Counted from the first letter of the stretch, positions 21,712 through 31,425 are shown. The stretch: 64,000 nt of DNA from Hyaloperonospora brassicae (GCA_947650285.1 CANTFL010001238.1:124001-188000); one strand, 5' to 3'. A program made the numbers and translations. The notes: generated by a model from the letters alone, not told the origin.

Positions 21712-21735
21712 CATCCAACATGAACATGTTGGATG
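21712..21735 (+). promoter_or_regulatory. Hairpin covering the gag start codon
   Basis: CATCCAACATG and CATGTTGGATG are perfect inverse repeats of 11 bp separated by two bases (AA). The gag ATG at 21720-21722 lies in the left arm, and a second ATG (codon 3) lies in the right arm. Any element mRNA would have its initiation codon in a strong stem. A translational-control role is an inference. Confidence 0.7.
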
Positions 21736-22853
21736 AAGAAGACACCTTTCACGCCACGCGTGAAGGGTTTACCCATTTGAGTGACATCGAATGGGGTGCG
21801 GTAGAACGAATGAGTTCTACCGTAGGCGAACTCGCCATTAGCGCCATGTTGGAGTCTCTAGACAGAGACCAACAACATGCCGCTATCGCCAAGTTCATTC
21901 AAAATGAACTTGCCATCGAGAGGGAGAAAGTAGCCTTGCTTCACCAGCAAGGCTCTCAATAGGCCGAGCAGTTGAGAGAACTCGGTGCTCAACAGACGGA
22001 GCTGTTGAGACAGCAGCAATTACATGCTGCTGTGGGCGGGACGGCGCATGCGCGTCGTCTCGAAGTCATGAAAGTTGACATCTCCAAGTACAGTGGAGCC
22101 CCGGAGGACTCCCTGTTACTATGGTTTGTCGAACTCGACAGAGCCCTAAGGGCTCGTCGCGTCGAAGATGAGCAAATGAAACTCACATTTGCTCAGACCC
22201 ACTTGGCAGGGCTTGCCAAAACTTGGTCCCTGGGACTCGAGAGTAGCGACCCAAATGTGTTTAGGTCGCTAGATGACTTCAAGTCCCGGCTCAGACAAAC
22301 GTTTAAGCCGCCACGGGCTGAGTTCAGGGCTCGTTCAGAGCTCAGATAACTCAAGCAGGGTAAGCGTGATGTGCACGCTTACGCACAACATATACGACTC
22401 CTTGCGAGTAGTATAACTGCTAACCCATTACATGAACACACGTTGATTACGGTGTTCATTCAAGGGCTCGCAGAGAGGCCCGTCAGGAGCCACCTGTTCC
22501 GTCTTGAGCTGAATACGCTGGAAGATGCGATATCAGCCGCGGAACAGGAAGACTTTAGCATGAGACAGGCTCATGCTAGCTCAAACTCTTATCGTCCACC
22601 GAGACGACAAGAGATCGGAGGTCCAGAACCAATGGACCTCTGCTATGTTGAGAGCGAGAGACCTCGCTCTTCTAACAACAAGCGATTGCAGAGGTGCAAT
22701 CGCTGTCAGAAGTTAGGGCACTACGCATACGAGTGTAGTGCTCCACGTCCAGTACCAAACAGTACTGAGCGAAATGGACGACCATTTGCCAGAAAGGGCA
22801 ATGGGCGTGGGTCCAGCGCTGTTGGAAGCCGCAACAGCAGAGCGGACCATTAA
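21720..22853 (+). pseudogene. gag of the gypsy element, interrupted by two in-frame stops
   Basis: Capsid/nucleocapsid region in one reading frame from ATG 21720 to TAA near 22853, broken by TAG at 21960-21962 and TAA at 22347-22349. Order: an N-terminal helical region; a retrotransposon gag core (the block VDISKYSGAPEDSLLLWFVE, then FAQTHLAGLAKTWSLGL and FKSRLRQTFKPP); and a CCHC zinc knuckle near 22690-22735 (CNRCQKLGHYAYEC). The frame resumes unchanged after each stop, so these are point changes, not deletions. The TAG sits in the loop of a CTCTCAA/TTGAGAG hairpin, so regulated readthrough is conceivable but unproved. The end overlaps the protease frame, which lies one frame over. Confidence 0.85.
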
Positions 22854-24420
22854 AAAATGGTCGGGGTCAGTAGGGGAGGAGCGCCCTACTGATCCAGCAA
22901 CCTCAAGAGAATTTGCAAATCTCTTGACGAAAGTTGCTCCATACACACACTCATTGTGTGTCTCTGCACCTGGTGATGAGATATTACTCATCACCTTGAA
23001 GTTGGAAGCGACAAATGATTTGTCGCGTCGTGCCCTAGTAGAATGTGGGGCGTCGAACAACTTTGTTCGACGCCAGTCACTAGAGGGTCGTAGGCTCGAG
23101 TTCGTTGAGCGCGACATTCCCCGCACGAGGATGACGGTGCGCCTTGCAACAGGCGCATCGATTACCGTTGAGAAACGTGTAGTAGGAATCCACTACACGT
23201 TAGAGGGCGAACAATACGATGATGACTTCATCGTACTGGATCTGGATGACAAATTTGATGTCATCCTGGGATTACCTTGGCTCAGAAGATACGAGCCAAG
23301 GGTGAGCTGGCAGCATCGATCCGTGAAGATGCCTGCCGCTTGTTCATCAGCTGGCCATCTGATAAACATCTTGGAGCGTCCACAAGCGTGTGGATGTTCT
23401 GCGAGTGAGTGCAATGGCCGCACTTGCGGTACGGTCGTTAGTACGACTGCACAAGATCACAGTGTAGCTGATCACTACACTGTGGAGCAAGCTCCCGGCG
23501 GCTGTAAAGAGGTACAGGCTGCGCCGAAGGTCCACCACTCGAATAAGTCGAGTGGACCGGGACATGGATGCATGCCTATCAGTCAGCATCTTAGAAGAAA
23601 GAAACCTGTTGCCCCCAAGGTGCAACATGGAAATCCTAGGTCGACTGGAGAGTCGACCGTAGAGGATCGGTGCCTGACTGTGGTTGCACAGCCACAGTCG
23701 GAAGACGTCGTGGGAATAAGTCCCCACGTACTTGAGGATGGAATTCCTCAAGAGTCACTTGCTGAGGGATCAGGCCCTCAGCAACCTGAGGAAGAAAGTT
23801 CCCAGGAAGAAACCGAGACGTTGAACGTCTTGGTTAATGACGGATCAAGCGTAGGCGCTTATACGCTTGATCTGATTGTGCCTTCGAAGTCAACTTCTGA
23901 GATAACTCAGTTGCCAACGCTATAACCGAAACGGTTCTTGCGTGATCTGCGTAGTGGCAAAGTCAAGCAGATCTGCATACTCGTCACGGATGATGAGTAT
24001 GTGGCCAACATTCGGTCGGCAAAAGTACTTGCAGAGAACGAACGGGTTCTCAGCAACTCATCGATGGACGAAAGTGTCCTCGATGAGAAGACTCGGATTG
24101 AGCGATACACGTCTCAATCCTGGGAGTCACTTCAGGCAAATTCTTTGTATAAGGATTTGATCGATTTCAGGGATGTGTTCCCTGAATCCGTACCTTGCGA
24201 GTTGCCTAAGGACAAAGGCACTCGACACGAGATCGAGCTCAAACCGGGCTCGAAGTACTGTGTCATGAAGCAGTGGTCACTGCCTCGTGAACAAGTACTA
24301 GCGATCGACAAGTTCTTTGCCGATCGCTTAGCAGCGGGCCATGTGAGGGAACCCACACAACATCCCTTCACAGCTCTCCAACCTTATGTATGCGATAGGC
24401 CACAGGAGGATGGCGGATAG
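22738..24420 (+). pseudogene. Protease and pol N-terminal region of the gypsy element
   Basis: Overlaps the gag 3' end in a different frame, as in elements that express pol by frameshifting. A retropepsin-like domain is visible: RALVECGASNNFVRRQSL at the position of the active-site loop, then DDKFDVILGLPWLRRYEPRV. The catalytic Asp of the usual D-[ST]-G/DCGAS loop is Glu here, which would be expected to weaken or abolish activity. After a TAA at 23923-23925 the same frame continues into the linker and start of reverse transcriptase (FRDVFPESVPCELPKDKGTR). It ends at TAG near 24420, where a one-base frameshift (about 24405-24415) separates it from the main RT frame. Confidence 0.85.
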
Positions 24421-26852
24421 TGCACGCATTCAACAAATTGAATGCTGCAACGGTACCGGCTCAGACGCCGATACCGAGGAAGGACGTAATCATAGATCGT
24501 ATGTCAAAGAGTACCATCTTTTCGTCCATGGATCTGATGGATGGATTCTATCAGATCCTCATGCGTCAACGGGACGTCCCGTTCACGGCAGTGAGTACCC
24601 CCAGCGGGATGCTGTGGGAGCGGCTAGTTATGCCACAGGGGCTTAGCAATGCCCTTGCAACATTCAACAGATGTGTCACAAATCTGTTGAGACCGGTGCG
24701 AGACTTCGCACCGAGTTACTTCGACGATGTGTTCGTCAATAGCCGGTCTATGGACGGAAAGACGGACGTTGAAGTTCACAGAACTCACGTTCGTCAGGTT
24801 CTTCAACTTATGCGCAAGTATAAGTTGTATGCAAACCTCAAGAAGTGTATATTCGCGGCTAGCGAAATACCACTTCTTGGGTGCATCGTAGGTAAACACG
24901 GCGTACGCCCTGATCCCGAAAAGATCAAGGCGATCACCGACTGGCCAGTGCCAGTCGATGTCAAGGGACTAAGGAAGTTCCTTGGTCTAGCGGCGTACTT
25001 GCACAAGTACTCGCGCAACTACGCCGAGATGACTGTTCATCTTTCTTGCTTGCTCAAGAAAAATGTCAAGTGGTCATGGAACGCTGAGTGCCAGCGTTCC
25101 TTAGAAGGTATCAAGCAAAGCTTGATGCAATCGCCGATCTTGGCGATTGCAGATCAGGACAGACCATTTCATGTGGTCTGTGACGCCAGCGATTTCGCAA
25201 TCGGCTGTGCGTTAATGCAGTTCGATGCAGATGGCGCGGAGCGCGTCATCTGTTATCAGTCGCGTCAGCTGCAAGCAGCTGAGCGTAATTACTCAGTGCA
25301 TGACAAGGAAAACCTTGCCATGAAGTACGCACTGGCTAAATTTCGCGTCTATCTCTTGGGAGATAGACCGTTCATCGTTTATACGGACCATGCGTCATTA
25401 CGCACGGCCGTAAACAGCCCACATCTCTCGCAAAGGATGGCGAGGTGGCTGTCTTTCTTCGCGGAGTATAACTTCTCCGTGGAGTATAAACCAGGACGAC
25501 TCAATGTCGTCGCTGATGCTCTTTTGCGCCGGCCCGATTTCGAGCCGGACGCGCAATCCAACAGTGATGATAAGCCCACTGTTGCGACACTGTCAGTCAG
25601 TGTCCCGTCGTCAAGTTTACTTTACGACGTACGAAAGGCATACGCGGAAGATAAGGATCTTCTGCGATTGATGGATCATCTGGTGAATCCATCCAGTAAA
25701 TCCATGAGGGATTTACCGGCTTTGTACCGATCCTCATCGGATCGGTATAGTACACGCAACGGATTGCTGTACTATACAGCTGTTGCCGACGACACGCCTC
25801 GTGTCGTCGTACCCGCTCATCATGATTTGCGTTTGCGCATCATGTATGAGCGTCACGATGCCCCAACAAGCGGCCATCGTGGTAGAGAAGAGACTTACCT
25901 CACGGTAAGTCGCGACTTTTACTGGCCCCGCCAGTATCAGTTTGTTCGAAAGTACATACGTGCTTGCGAGGTTTGTCAACGGGTGAAGCCTAGTCCTTCA
26001 TCCCGTGCGCCATTGCAGCCTCTGCCTGTTCCGGCAGAGTGCTGGCAGTCCGTTTCAATGGACTTCGTCTTCGATTTTCCCGAAGACGCTCACAAGAATA
26101 ATGGTATTCTTGTATTTGTTGACCGATTCAGCAAGATGGTACATCTTGCCACAGTCCCTGAGTCGATCAAAACACACGGTTGTGCGCGTGTCTTTCTCGA
26201 CACGGTCTTTAGACACCACGGGTTACGCCGTGAACTCGTATCCGACCGTGACCCTCGGTTCACGGCGGCATTTTGGCAAACCGTGTTCCGCACATTGGGA
26301 ACACGATTGAAAATGTCTAATTCTGACCATCCCGAAACAGATGGTCAGACGGAACGTGCGAACCGTGTCCTCGAAGAGATCCTTCGAGGATATGTCCGCT
26401 CGTTTCCGAGTTGGAGCGAATTCCTACCCATGGTGGAATTCGCCATCAATAATTCGGTGCATGCTTCAACACAGCACACACCGTTTTACGTGAATGGCCT
26501 ACGCCATCCACGAGTGCCCACCCTTCTAGAGTGTGACTCTTGGATAAGGGGGGAGGGACTCGCTCGAGCAAAAACCGTTCTGGCTCTTGCTCATCACGTG
26601 TCGACGCTAACGTCGTCACGTATGATGCCGATGTCGATCAAGTCGACATCGATGAAGAAGATCGCCTCAATAATAGCGATGACGCTATTATTGACTCGGA
26701 TGATGATGACGATGCTGGCATATTCAGCATCGTCAACGATTATGCCAGCGAGGAAGAAGACAACCTCGCTGAAGAAGAGAGCAATCTCTTATCAGTGCGC
26801 ACGAAGCGCACTGAAAGACAAAACAAAGAGTCAGCAGAGAACTTCCTGCTGA
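24420..26852 (+). pseudogene. Reverse transcriptase, RNase H and integrase of the gypsy element
   Basis: One long open frame of about 810 codons. RT: MDLMDGFYQILMRQRDVPFT, LVMPQGLSNALATFNRC and the catalytic box SYFDDVFVNSR. RNase H: VCDASDFAIGCALMQ, HDKENLAMKYALAKFRVYLL, YTDHASL and VVADALLRRP. Integrase: a zinc-binding HHCC region (TSGHRGREETYL then CEVCQRVK) and the DDE catalytic core (MDFVFDFPED, VSDRDPRFTAAFWQ, PETDGQTERANRVLEE). The frame is lost at a G-run near 26549-26558 (AAGGGGGGAGGG); the integrase C-terminus continues in the next frame over. The catalytic residues look intact, so each enzyme domain could be folded. The polyprotein as a whole is broken. Confidence 0.93.
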
Positions 26853-27772
26853 CTCGAGAAGCGGTAGTCCGTTTCGTTCAGGACTCCATCGCAAATGCGG
26901 TGGACCGTCAGAAACGGAACGCAGACAAGAATGGAAGAGCAAATGTTCTTTCATTCAAGGTTAATGACCTAGTACTACTGTCTACGGTAAACTTACCTGG
27001 ACATGCAGTAACTAGTGTCGGCAGTAGTAAACTACTGCCGAAATACATTGGGCCATTTCGAGTGTTGCATCGCAAGGGCAATGCATACACACTCGAATTG
27101 CCACGTAGGATGCGCACGCATCCTACGTTTTACGTGGGGAGGCTTAGGTCGTACTGTCAGTACGAGCCTTCTTCTTCCGATGAAGATAGCCCCCACGTTC
27201 AAGAACATCCATCAAGTTCTTGCGTTCGCGCTCCAGACGATCCGTCTGGTCGCGCAGATATGATACCTCGGAACTCAACCGAGATATCTCCCCGCGAGCT
27301 GCCGACAGCTCGCCGAATAGGAAGCGGACATCCCGCTCGACCTGAAGCTGCGCTGTGGCAAAATCGGCGCGATCCCTCGCCCGATCAGCCTCGTGATCCT
27401 TGCGGTTCTTCCGCACGGTATCAGTCAAAGCGTAGCGCCGGTCGCGCTCGTGCTTCAAGTCATCGCACAATTCATCGATTGCGCGATCCATCTCGTAAGG
27501 TTCGAGATGGTGAACCGAATCATCTAGAGGAGGTCTTTCCTCCTCCACCACATCCTTTGGTGGATGCTCACGGTGATCAACGCTTTCTAGTGGAGCGTAT
27601 CTTGAATCACCGTGACGATTCAGGATCAAGGGGGAGCTACCTCGTCCAGTGGCGGGGGTATCCACCCTCTTGGAACAGCTGGGAGCCCCGCTCTCAGCTG
27701 TTGATGGATGTTGAAGGTCTCGTCCGCCAGTATGACGAGACCCATCCGATGAGTCCTGTGGCCCATCGGTAA
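26540..27772 (+). pseudogene. Integrase C-terminal region with chromodomain
   Basis: Continuation of pol in a shifted frame. An acidic Asp/Glu-rich stretch comes first. Then comes the integrase C-terminal barrel (VNDLVLLSTVNLP, SSKLLPKYIGPFRVLHRKG, YTLELPRRMRTHPTFYV). A low-complexity Arg/Pro/Ser linker leads to a canonical chromodomain near the end ([35 protein letters not shown]). Chromodomains on integrase guide insertion to modified histones in chromoviruses. The stop is TAA at about 27770-27772. From 27144 onward this frame lies opposite the antisense ORF, so about 630 bases are constrained on both strands. Confidence 0.88.
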
Positions 27773-28748
27773 ACACGCGCCCTAGGCGCTTGTAGACGGA
27801 TTGCAAGTTTGCAATCGCGTCACGCATCTCAGCCGAGATGTGTGCCCTTCCCCAGGGCGAATTTAGGGAGTACACATCCCTATGTGCACGCTGCGAGTTA
27901 TCAACACAACTCGCACAAGGTTCTACCCATGTGAGGCAAGGAATGCCTGCCTCACTCGATAAACAGTGCAACCGGTACCTAGCACCGGTTGGCGTTCGCC
28001 TTTCGAACCTGAGGCGTGTCGCCTCAAGTTTCTTGAGCCACCCTTCTCGTCCAAAATTCGTTACGTTTTGGACGAACGCGTTCCACGCAGCCAAAAGCGA
28101 TGTTTTGTCACGCTTTTGGTTGCTGTTGTACCATCGATGTTTGAGAAGGACATCGAGATAAAAATCTGCTTCAGCGCGAAAGTTCTTTGCGCTAAAACTC
28201 AAGCCGTGAAGCTCAGTCGCATCGAATAAGGGTATTCGATGGTGTTGGCTTGTCTCGTGAGACAAGCTATTGATGAGCCGTTCGGGCAAACGCCACGGCT
28301 TCAGCTCATCACGCTTCACAGTGGTACCTTTGTCGGTACCACGGTTGTCAGTATGACGATGGGTTGCACCATCGTCAAGTCGCTCGTGCGAAGGAGCACG
28401 AGCTGATTGCGGTGATGAGCAAACATACTCATCACCCGATTCGTCATCACTGCCGAACAGACTGTGTTTCAACTCACGAGTCCGTTCGTTCGGCAGTTGC
28501 CTTGGCGAATACTGAGGCGTCGCCGGTGAGCGAGAAGCCTCTGGCGCATTGCCCGAGTCAGACACGTCTGACTCGCCAGAGTAGATGACTTCTACGTCGA
28601 GGTCATCATGCGCACGCGGTGAGGTGCCGCGTGCACCTGCAGCACCTGTTGCTGCAGGCGAAGAAGGGGTAGCAGACGACGAATCGTCTGCTGCAGAGGC
28701 TGACACAGCACCGGGCTGTGTAGGTCTTGAGTCACCTCGCATAGACAT
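27144..28748 (-). CDS. Intact antisense ORF (534 residues) inside the gypsy element
   Basis: An uninterrupted 534-codon frame on the strand opposite gag-pol, starting at 28748 just inside the 3' LTR and ending at 27144 within the integrase region. Residues 1 to about 165 are Ser/Pro/Asp-rich and probably disordered ([20 protein letters not shown]). Residues about 165-330 look folded and basic ([53 protein letters not shown]). The C-terminus, about 440-534, is a strong coiled coil ([40 protein letters not shown]) with a Lys/Arg-rich end. I recognise no family. The sense strand of 27780-28748 has no comparable frame. That it stays open while gag-pol is broken argues for a real gene. Antisense transcription would have to start from or near the 3' LTR. 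Confidence 0.6.
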   Translation of the reverse strand: MSMRGDSRPTQPGAVSASAADDSSSATPSSPAATGAAGARGTSPRAHDDLDVEVIYSGESDVSDSGNAPEASRSPATPQYSPRQLPNERTRELKHSLFGSDDESGDEYVCSSPQSARAPSHERLDDGATHRHTDNRGTDKGTTVKRDELKPWRLPERLINSLSHETSQHHRIPLFDATELHGLSFSAKNFRAEADFYLDVLLKHRWYNSNQKRDKTSLLAAWNAFVQNVTNFGREGWLKKLEATRLRFERRTPTGARYRLHCLSSEAGIPCLTWVEPCASCVDNSQRAHRDVYSLNSPWGRAHISAEMRDAIANLQSVYKRLGRVFTDGPQDSSDGSRHTGGRDLQHPSTAESGAPSCSKRVDTPATGRGSSPLILNRHGDSRYAPLESVDHREHPPKDVVEEERPPLDDSVHHLEPYEMDRAIDELCDDLKHERDRRYALTDTVRKNRKDHEADRARDRADFATAQLQVERDVRFLFGELSAARGEISRLSSEVSYLRDQTDRLERERKNLMDVLERGGYLHRKKKARTDSTT

Positions 28749-28879
28749 GTTAAATATGCGAGGTCAAGCGGAAAGTGAATGGAACGGACCCAACAAGTGC
28801 TCCCTGTCCCAATGGTGGCCAACGGGTGGCCTCCATATTTTCGATAGTCACACGGTGACTATCAGTTAAGGGGGGGTGA

Positions 28880-29270
28880 TGTAACGGTGCAGCCCGTTAC
28901 ATGGAATTGTCACTTTAAAGAAAGTGACAATAAAGAATATGAAGTTATATATTCTTTGAACAATATCACCAAAGTGGTGATATTGAAGGGTCGACCAAAG
29001 AGTCTGTTCATTGGTTGATATCTTGATGATATCAACCCACCAATCGCCGCAAGACGCGCGCAATGAGTGGTGACGAGACGTCACCATACACTCAGTTAGA
29101 TTAGCATAATTAAGTTAAGTCAAACAGAGAGACAGTACTTAAAAGACTTAATTCTATTAATATAACAGTTCTGCTTTTACCCTACCTACGCTTCCTCGCT
29201 TGCTACGTGTACGTCTGTCGGGGCACCGATACCCTTGCGTTAAGTTCACGCAAGGGTGTGCCCCGTTACA
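28880..29270 (+). repeat. 3' LTR of the gypsy element
   Basis: A 391-bp copy of the 5' LTR with four substitutions: G to T in the first hairpin, G to C in GACAGTAG, C to T in TTGCCACG, and A to T in CACCGAAACC. It is preceded by the purine tract and followed by the ATGAC duplication. Confidence 0.95.
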
Positions 29271-29275
29271 ATGAC
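29271..29275. other. Right target-site duplication (ATGAC) of the gypsy element
   Basis: Exact repeat of 21280-21284, immediately after the terminal CA of the 3' LTR. Confidence 0.93.
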
Positions 29276-29322
29276 GCCGCTTCCATCCCCTTCAGCGCAA
29301 TGCATTACTTCCTGTTGCTAAT

Positions 29323-29625
29323 TTGCTCGTTAAATTCGTGCGCTACCGGGTGCGTGGTCTATCAATCCACGCTAGGGTCGTGTTTGACACTCAGTTACAG
29401 AAACGGCAGACAGAATCGGCTTTATTCTCTCACGTGTATGACCCCACAGGAGGATTATGCACTTTAGAGGTGGTTGTGCTTCGACAGTTTTTCTTGCCGA
29501 GAGGCCGTATGCTCAGTATCTGGGGTCCTGGTGCAACTTTTGAGCAGCACGTGTCGGACTTTGCTTTGATTGTAGCGAAGAACGAACCGGCAATCGCTGA
29601 ACTCGAACATTTGGTGCTAACTTGA
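29323..29625 (+). CDS. Hypothetical open frame next to the gypsy insertion
   Basis: About 100 codons, open from a TGA at the LTR junction (about 29272) to TGA near 29625, and reading like a folded protein (VRGLSIHARVVFDTQL, RGRMLSIWGPGATFEQHVSD, FALIVAKNEPAIAELEHLVL). No ATG opens it in this frame, so it may be a gene 3' fragment cut by an insertion, or chance. The sequence left of the 5' LTR does not give an obvious 5' half. Confidence 0.2.
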   Translation: MLVKFVRYRVRGLSIHARVVFDTQLQKRQTESALFSHVYDPTGGLCTLEVVVLRQFFLPRGRMLSIWGPGATFEQHVSDFALIVAKNEPAIAELEHLVLT

Positions 29626-29868
29626 GGCACGCAAAGGCTGTTTGTTTGAGTCTACGACACCATGTCGTTTACGCATGAAGAGATGCCCAGCGCAATGACA
29701 TACAACAACCGCATTGAAAAACGAAAACCTCTGTAAGGATGAATCAATTTGATGCCTTCTTTATCAGACACATGCTGTATTTCTCCCACAAGTCACTCAT
29801 GTATCTCTTCAGTACCACAAATGACCGCTGAGCATCTTGGAAATGTGACGAACTCGAGGCTTGTGCGC

Positions 29869-30303
29869 TTACTGGTACACTGACAGCTGGATGCCATCTT
29901 GGTCCTGCCACTTGTTAGAAAAGTTCCAGATCTTGGGTTTCTTCTTCTCTCTGCTGCTGCCGCGACTGCCGCTTTTATGGCGGCTTCCACTGCTGTCACT
30001 GCTGTCGCCACTGCCACTTTCACTGATGTCATCATGACCACTGGAACCATGGGCGTCAGAGCTATCGTCAGAATCGGATTCCGGCTTACTAGCCTCTGGA
30101 TTCTTGTCCTCAGTGTCCGGGGGTACCTTCTCTCGTAGGTGACGAGTCGGAGGGACATGGGCTACGCCAAGCAGATGGGTGGTCAATGCCAACGGAGTGT
30201 CGTCAGACGGCAATGTTTTGCTGGATTCCGACACTGCTACAAAGGCATCGCTACGGGCTAGCAGACAGGCCATTGCAAGAGCTGGGAGGTACAAAATACG
30301 CAT
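29869..30303 (-). CDS. Candidate RXLR effector with Ser/Asp-rich tail
   Basis: A 144-residue predicted secreted protein starting at 30303. The signal peptide is MRILYLPALAMACLLARSDA (cleavage near residue 20). A canonical RXLR motif, RHLR, lies at residues 54-57, within the usual window. It is followed by an acidic patch (DTEDKNPE) that may stand in for the EER motif. The C-terminal half is low-complexity Ser/Asp/Gly/His, then basic (SREKKKPKIWNFSNKW). RXLR proteins of oomycetes are delivered into host plant cells; the host target here is unknown. It has the same strand and a similar signal peptide to the candidate at 16962-17234. Removing the gypsy element, the two would be about 4.6 kb apart, consistent with a small local family. 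No intron is seen. Confidence 0.8.
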   Translation of the reverse strand: MRILYLPALAMACLLARSDAFVAVSESSKTLPSDDTPLALTTHLLGVAHVPPTRHLREKVPPDTEDKNPEASKPESDSDDSSDAHGSSGHDDISESGSGDSSDSSGSRHKSGSRGSSREKKKPKIWNFSNKWQDQDGIQLSVYQ

Positions 30304-30442
30304 GCGAAGACATGGATTGACGAAAAGAAGGGTTGTACAAGACGAAGGAAGCTCTTATACACGGATTGTGGAATGTCGGAGGTCTTGCTGTGCAAAGTAC
30401 TTGAGGGCTTGATTTTCCCTTCCCAAATAAGGCCACGAATAA

Positions 30443-30548
30443 GAGCACACCCCATTTTTGTAAGGGGCACACCCCATTTTCGCTACGGGCACACCCACCC
30501 GCCTAAAATGATAAAAAAGGACTTCACATTTTATGGTGCAGGATAAGT
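30443..30548 (+). repeat. Left terminal inverted repeat with tandem 22-bp units
   Basis: Three spaced copies of a unit of about 22 bp beginning GAGCACACCCCATTTT, GGGCACACCCCATTTT and GGGCACACCCACCCGCC lie at about 30443, 30465 and 30487. The inverted right end has two corresponding copies. Confidence 0.7.
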
Positions 30549-31425
30549 AAAACACGTAGTCACTTCGAACTACTGCTTAAAATAATCCTTTCTTAATCTG
30601 TAAATGCACTCATGCGTGATATTTTATCAGTTTATATTAGCCAGGGCGGTACCTAAACGGGCAATGCCTGCTGGGATCTCTACTGTCTCATAGTTGGTAT
30701 ACAAATTAATGATACGATGCCAAGATCTGACCACCGGCAGTGGCAACGACATCCATGTTTCTGCGTTCTCACAGTCACGAGTACTTTGTTGCCGAGCCAC
30801 ACTACGATTTCACGAGTCAAGGCATAAAGTCGTCGCGGAGTTCGCCGAAGAATTCTACATGACACAAGACGCTAACGTGAAGATACTTCTGCAAGCGCGG
30901 AACAAAATTCGCGCGTGGCAGGAGGCACGCAAATCGAGAAACTTCCCACTTAGAAGATCGGGTATTGCGTGCAATGTGTGGAATGACTTGCACAAGTCGC
31001 CGACGTTACGGCTTGGCCAAAGGACGAGGAAGACACAACGCCTCGACGGTTGGCCACGGGACTTGCAGAACCGAAACTGGTGAATAAGTGGCGTGAGATT
31101 GCAAAGCGCATACCAGTGCCAGGGGCGACCAGCAGCTCATTGTCTAACTCTGTACCAGACAGCGCTAAATTCGGGAAACACGCGGTCAACTTATGCGCCA
31201 AAAGAAGATAAGATTTTGCGTGAAGCTGTCTCGGTCTTAGGCGAAAAGTGGAACGTATTTGCAGATTGATGGATGGCCTTGTATCAAAGTAGATCCGCCA
31301 TCGATGAAAGCTCTTGCTTTCATCAGGTCTCGAGGTAGTGCAGCTGTAGCGCTGCATAGTTTCGAAGAGTCGGAGATACGTGAGACCGAGTGCGTGGACG
31401 GGTATATAGAGTACGGTCGCCAAGG

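Larger units (their letters stand above)
21285..29270 (+). mobile_element. Full-length Ty3/gypsy LTR retrotransposon with chromodomain and antisense ORF
   Basis: A 7,986-bp element with 391-bp LTRs (21285-21675 and 28880-29270) flanked by ATGAC on both sides. Domain order is gag with zinc knuckle, protease, reverse transcriptase, RNase H, integrase, chromodomain: a Ty3/gypsy element of chromovirus type. The LTRs differ by only four substitutions counted by eye (about 1%), so insertion is recent. Yet the sense coding region has three in-frame stops (21960, 22347, 23923) and two frameshifts (about 24410 and about 26550), so this copy cannot make its own full polyprotein. A long intact antisense frame (27144-28748) occupies the 3' part. 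The whole element, LTRs included, is dense in short hairpins. A purine tract (AAGGGGGGG, 28868-28876) precedes the 3' LTR. The primer-binding site should start just after 21675 (CCTGGTAGCACTTTG); I cannot name the tRNA. Confidence 0.95.

Noticed and set aside
28585..28869. Plus-strand frame after the chromodomain
   Set aside because: Short, and opposite the N-terminal disordered part of the intact antisense ORF; no domain.
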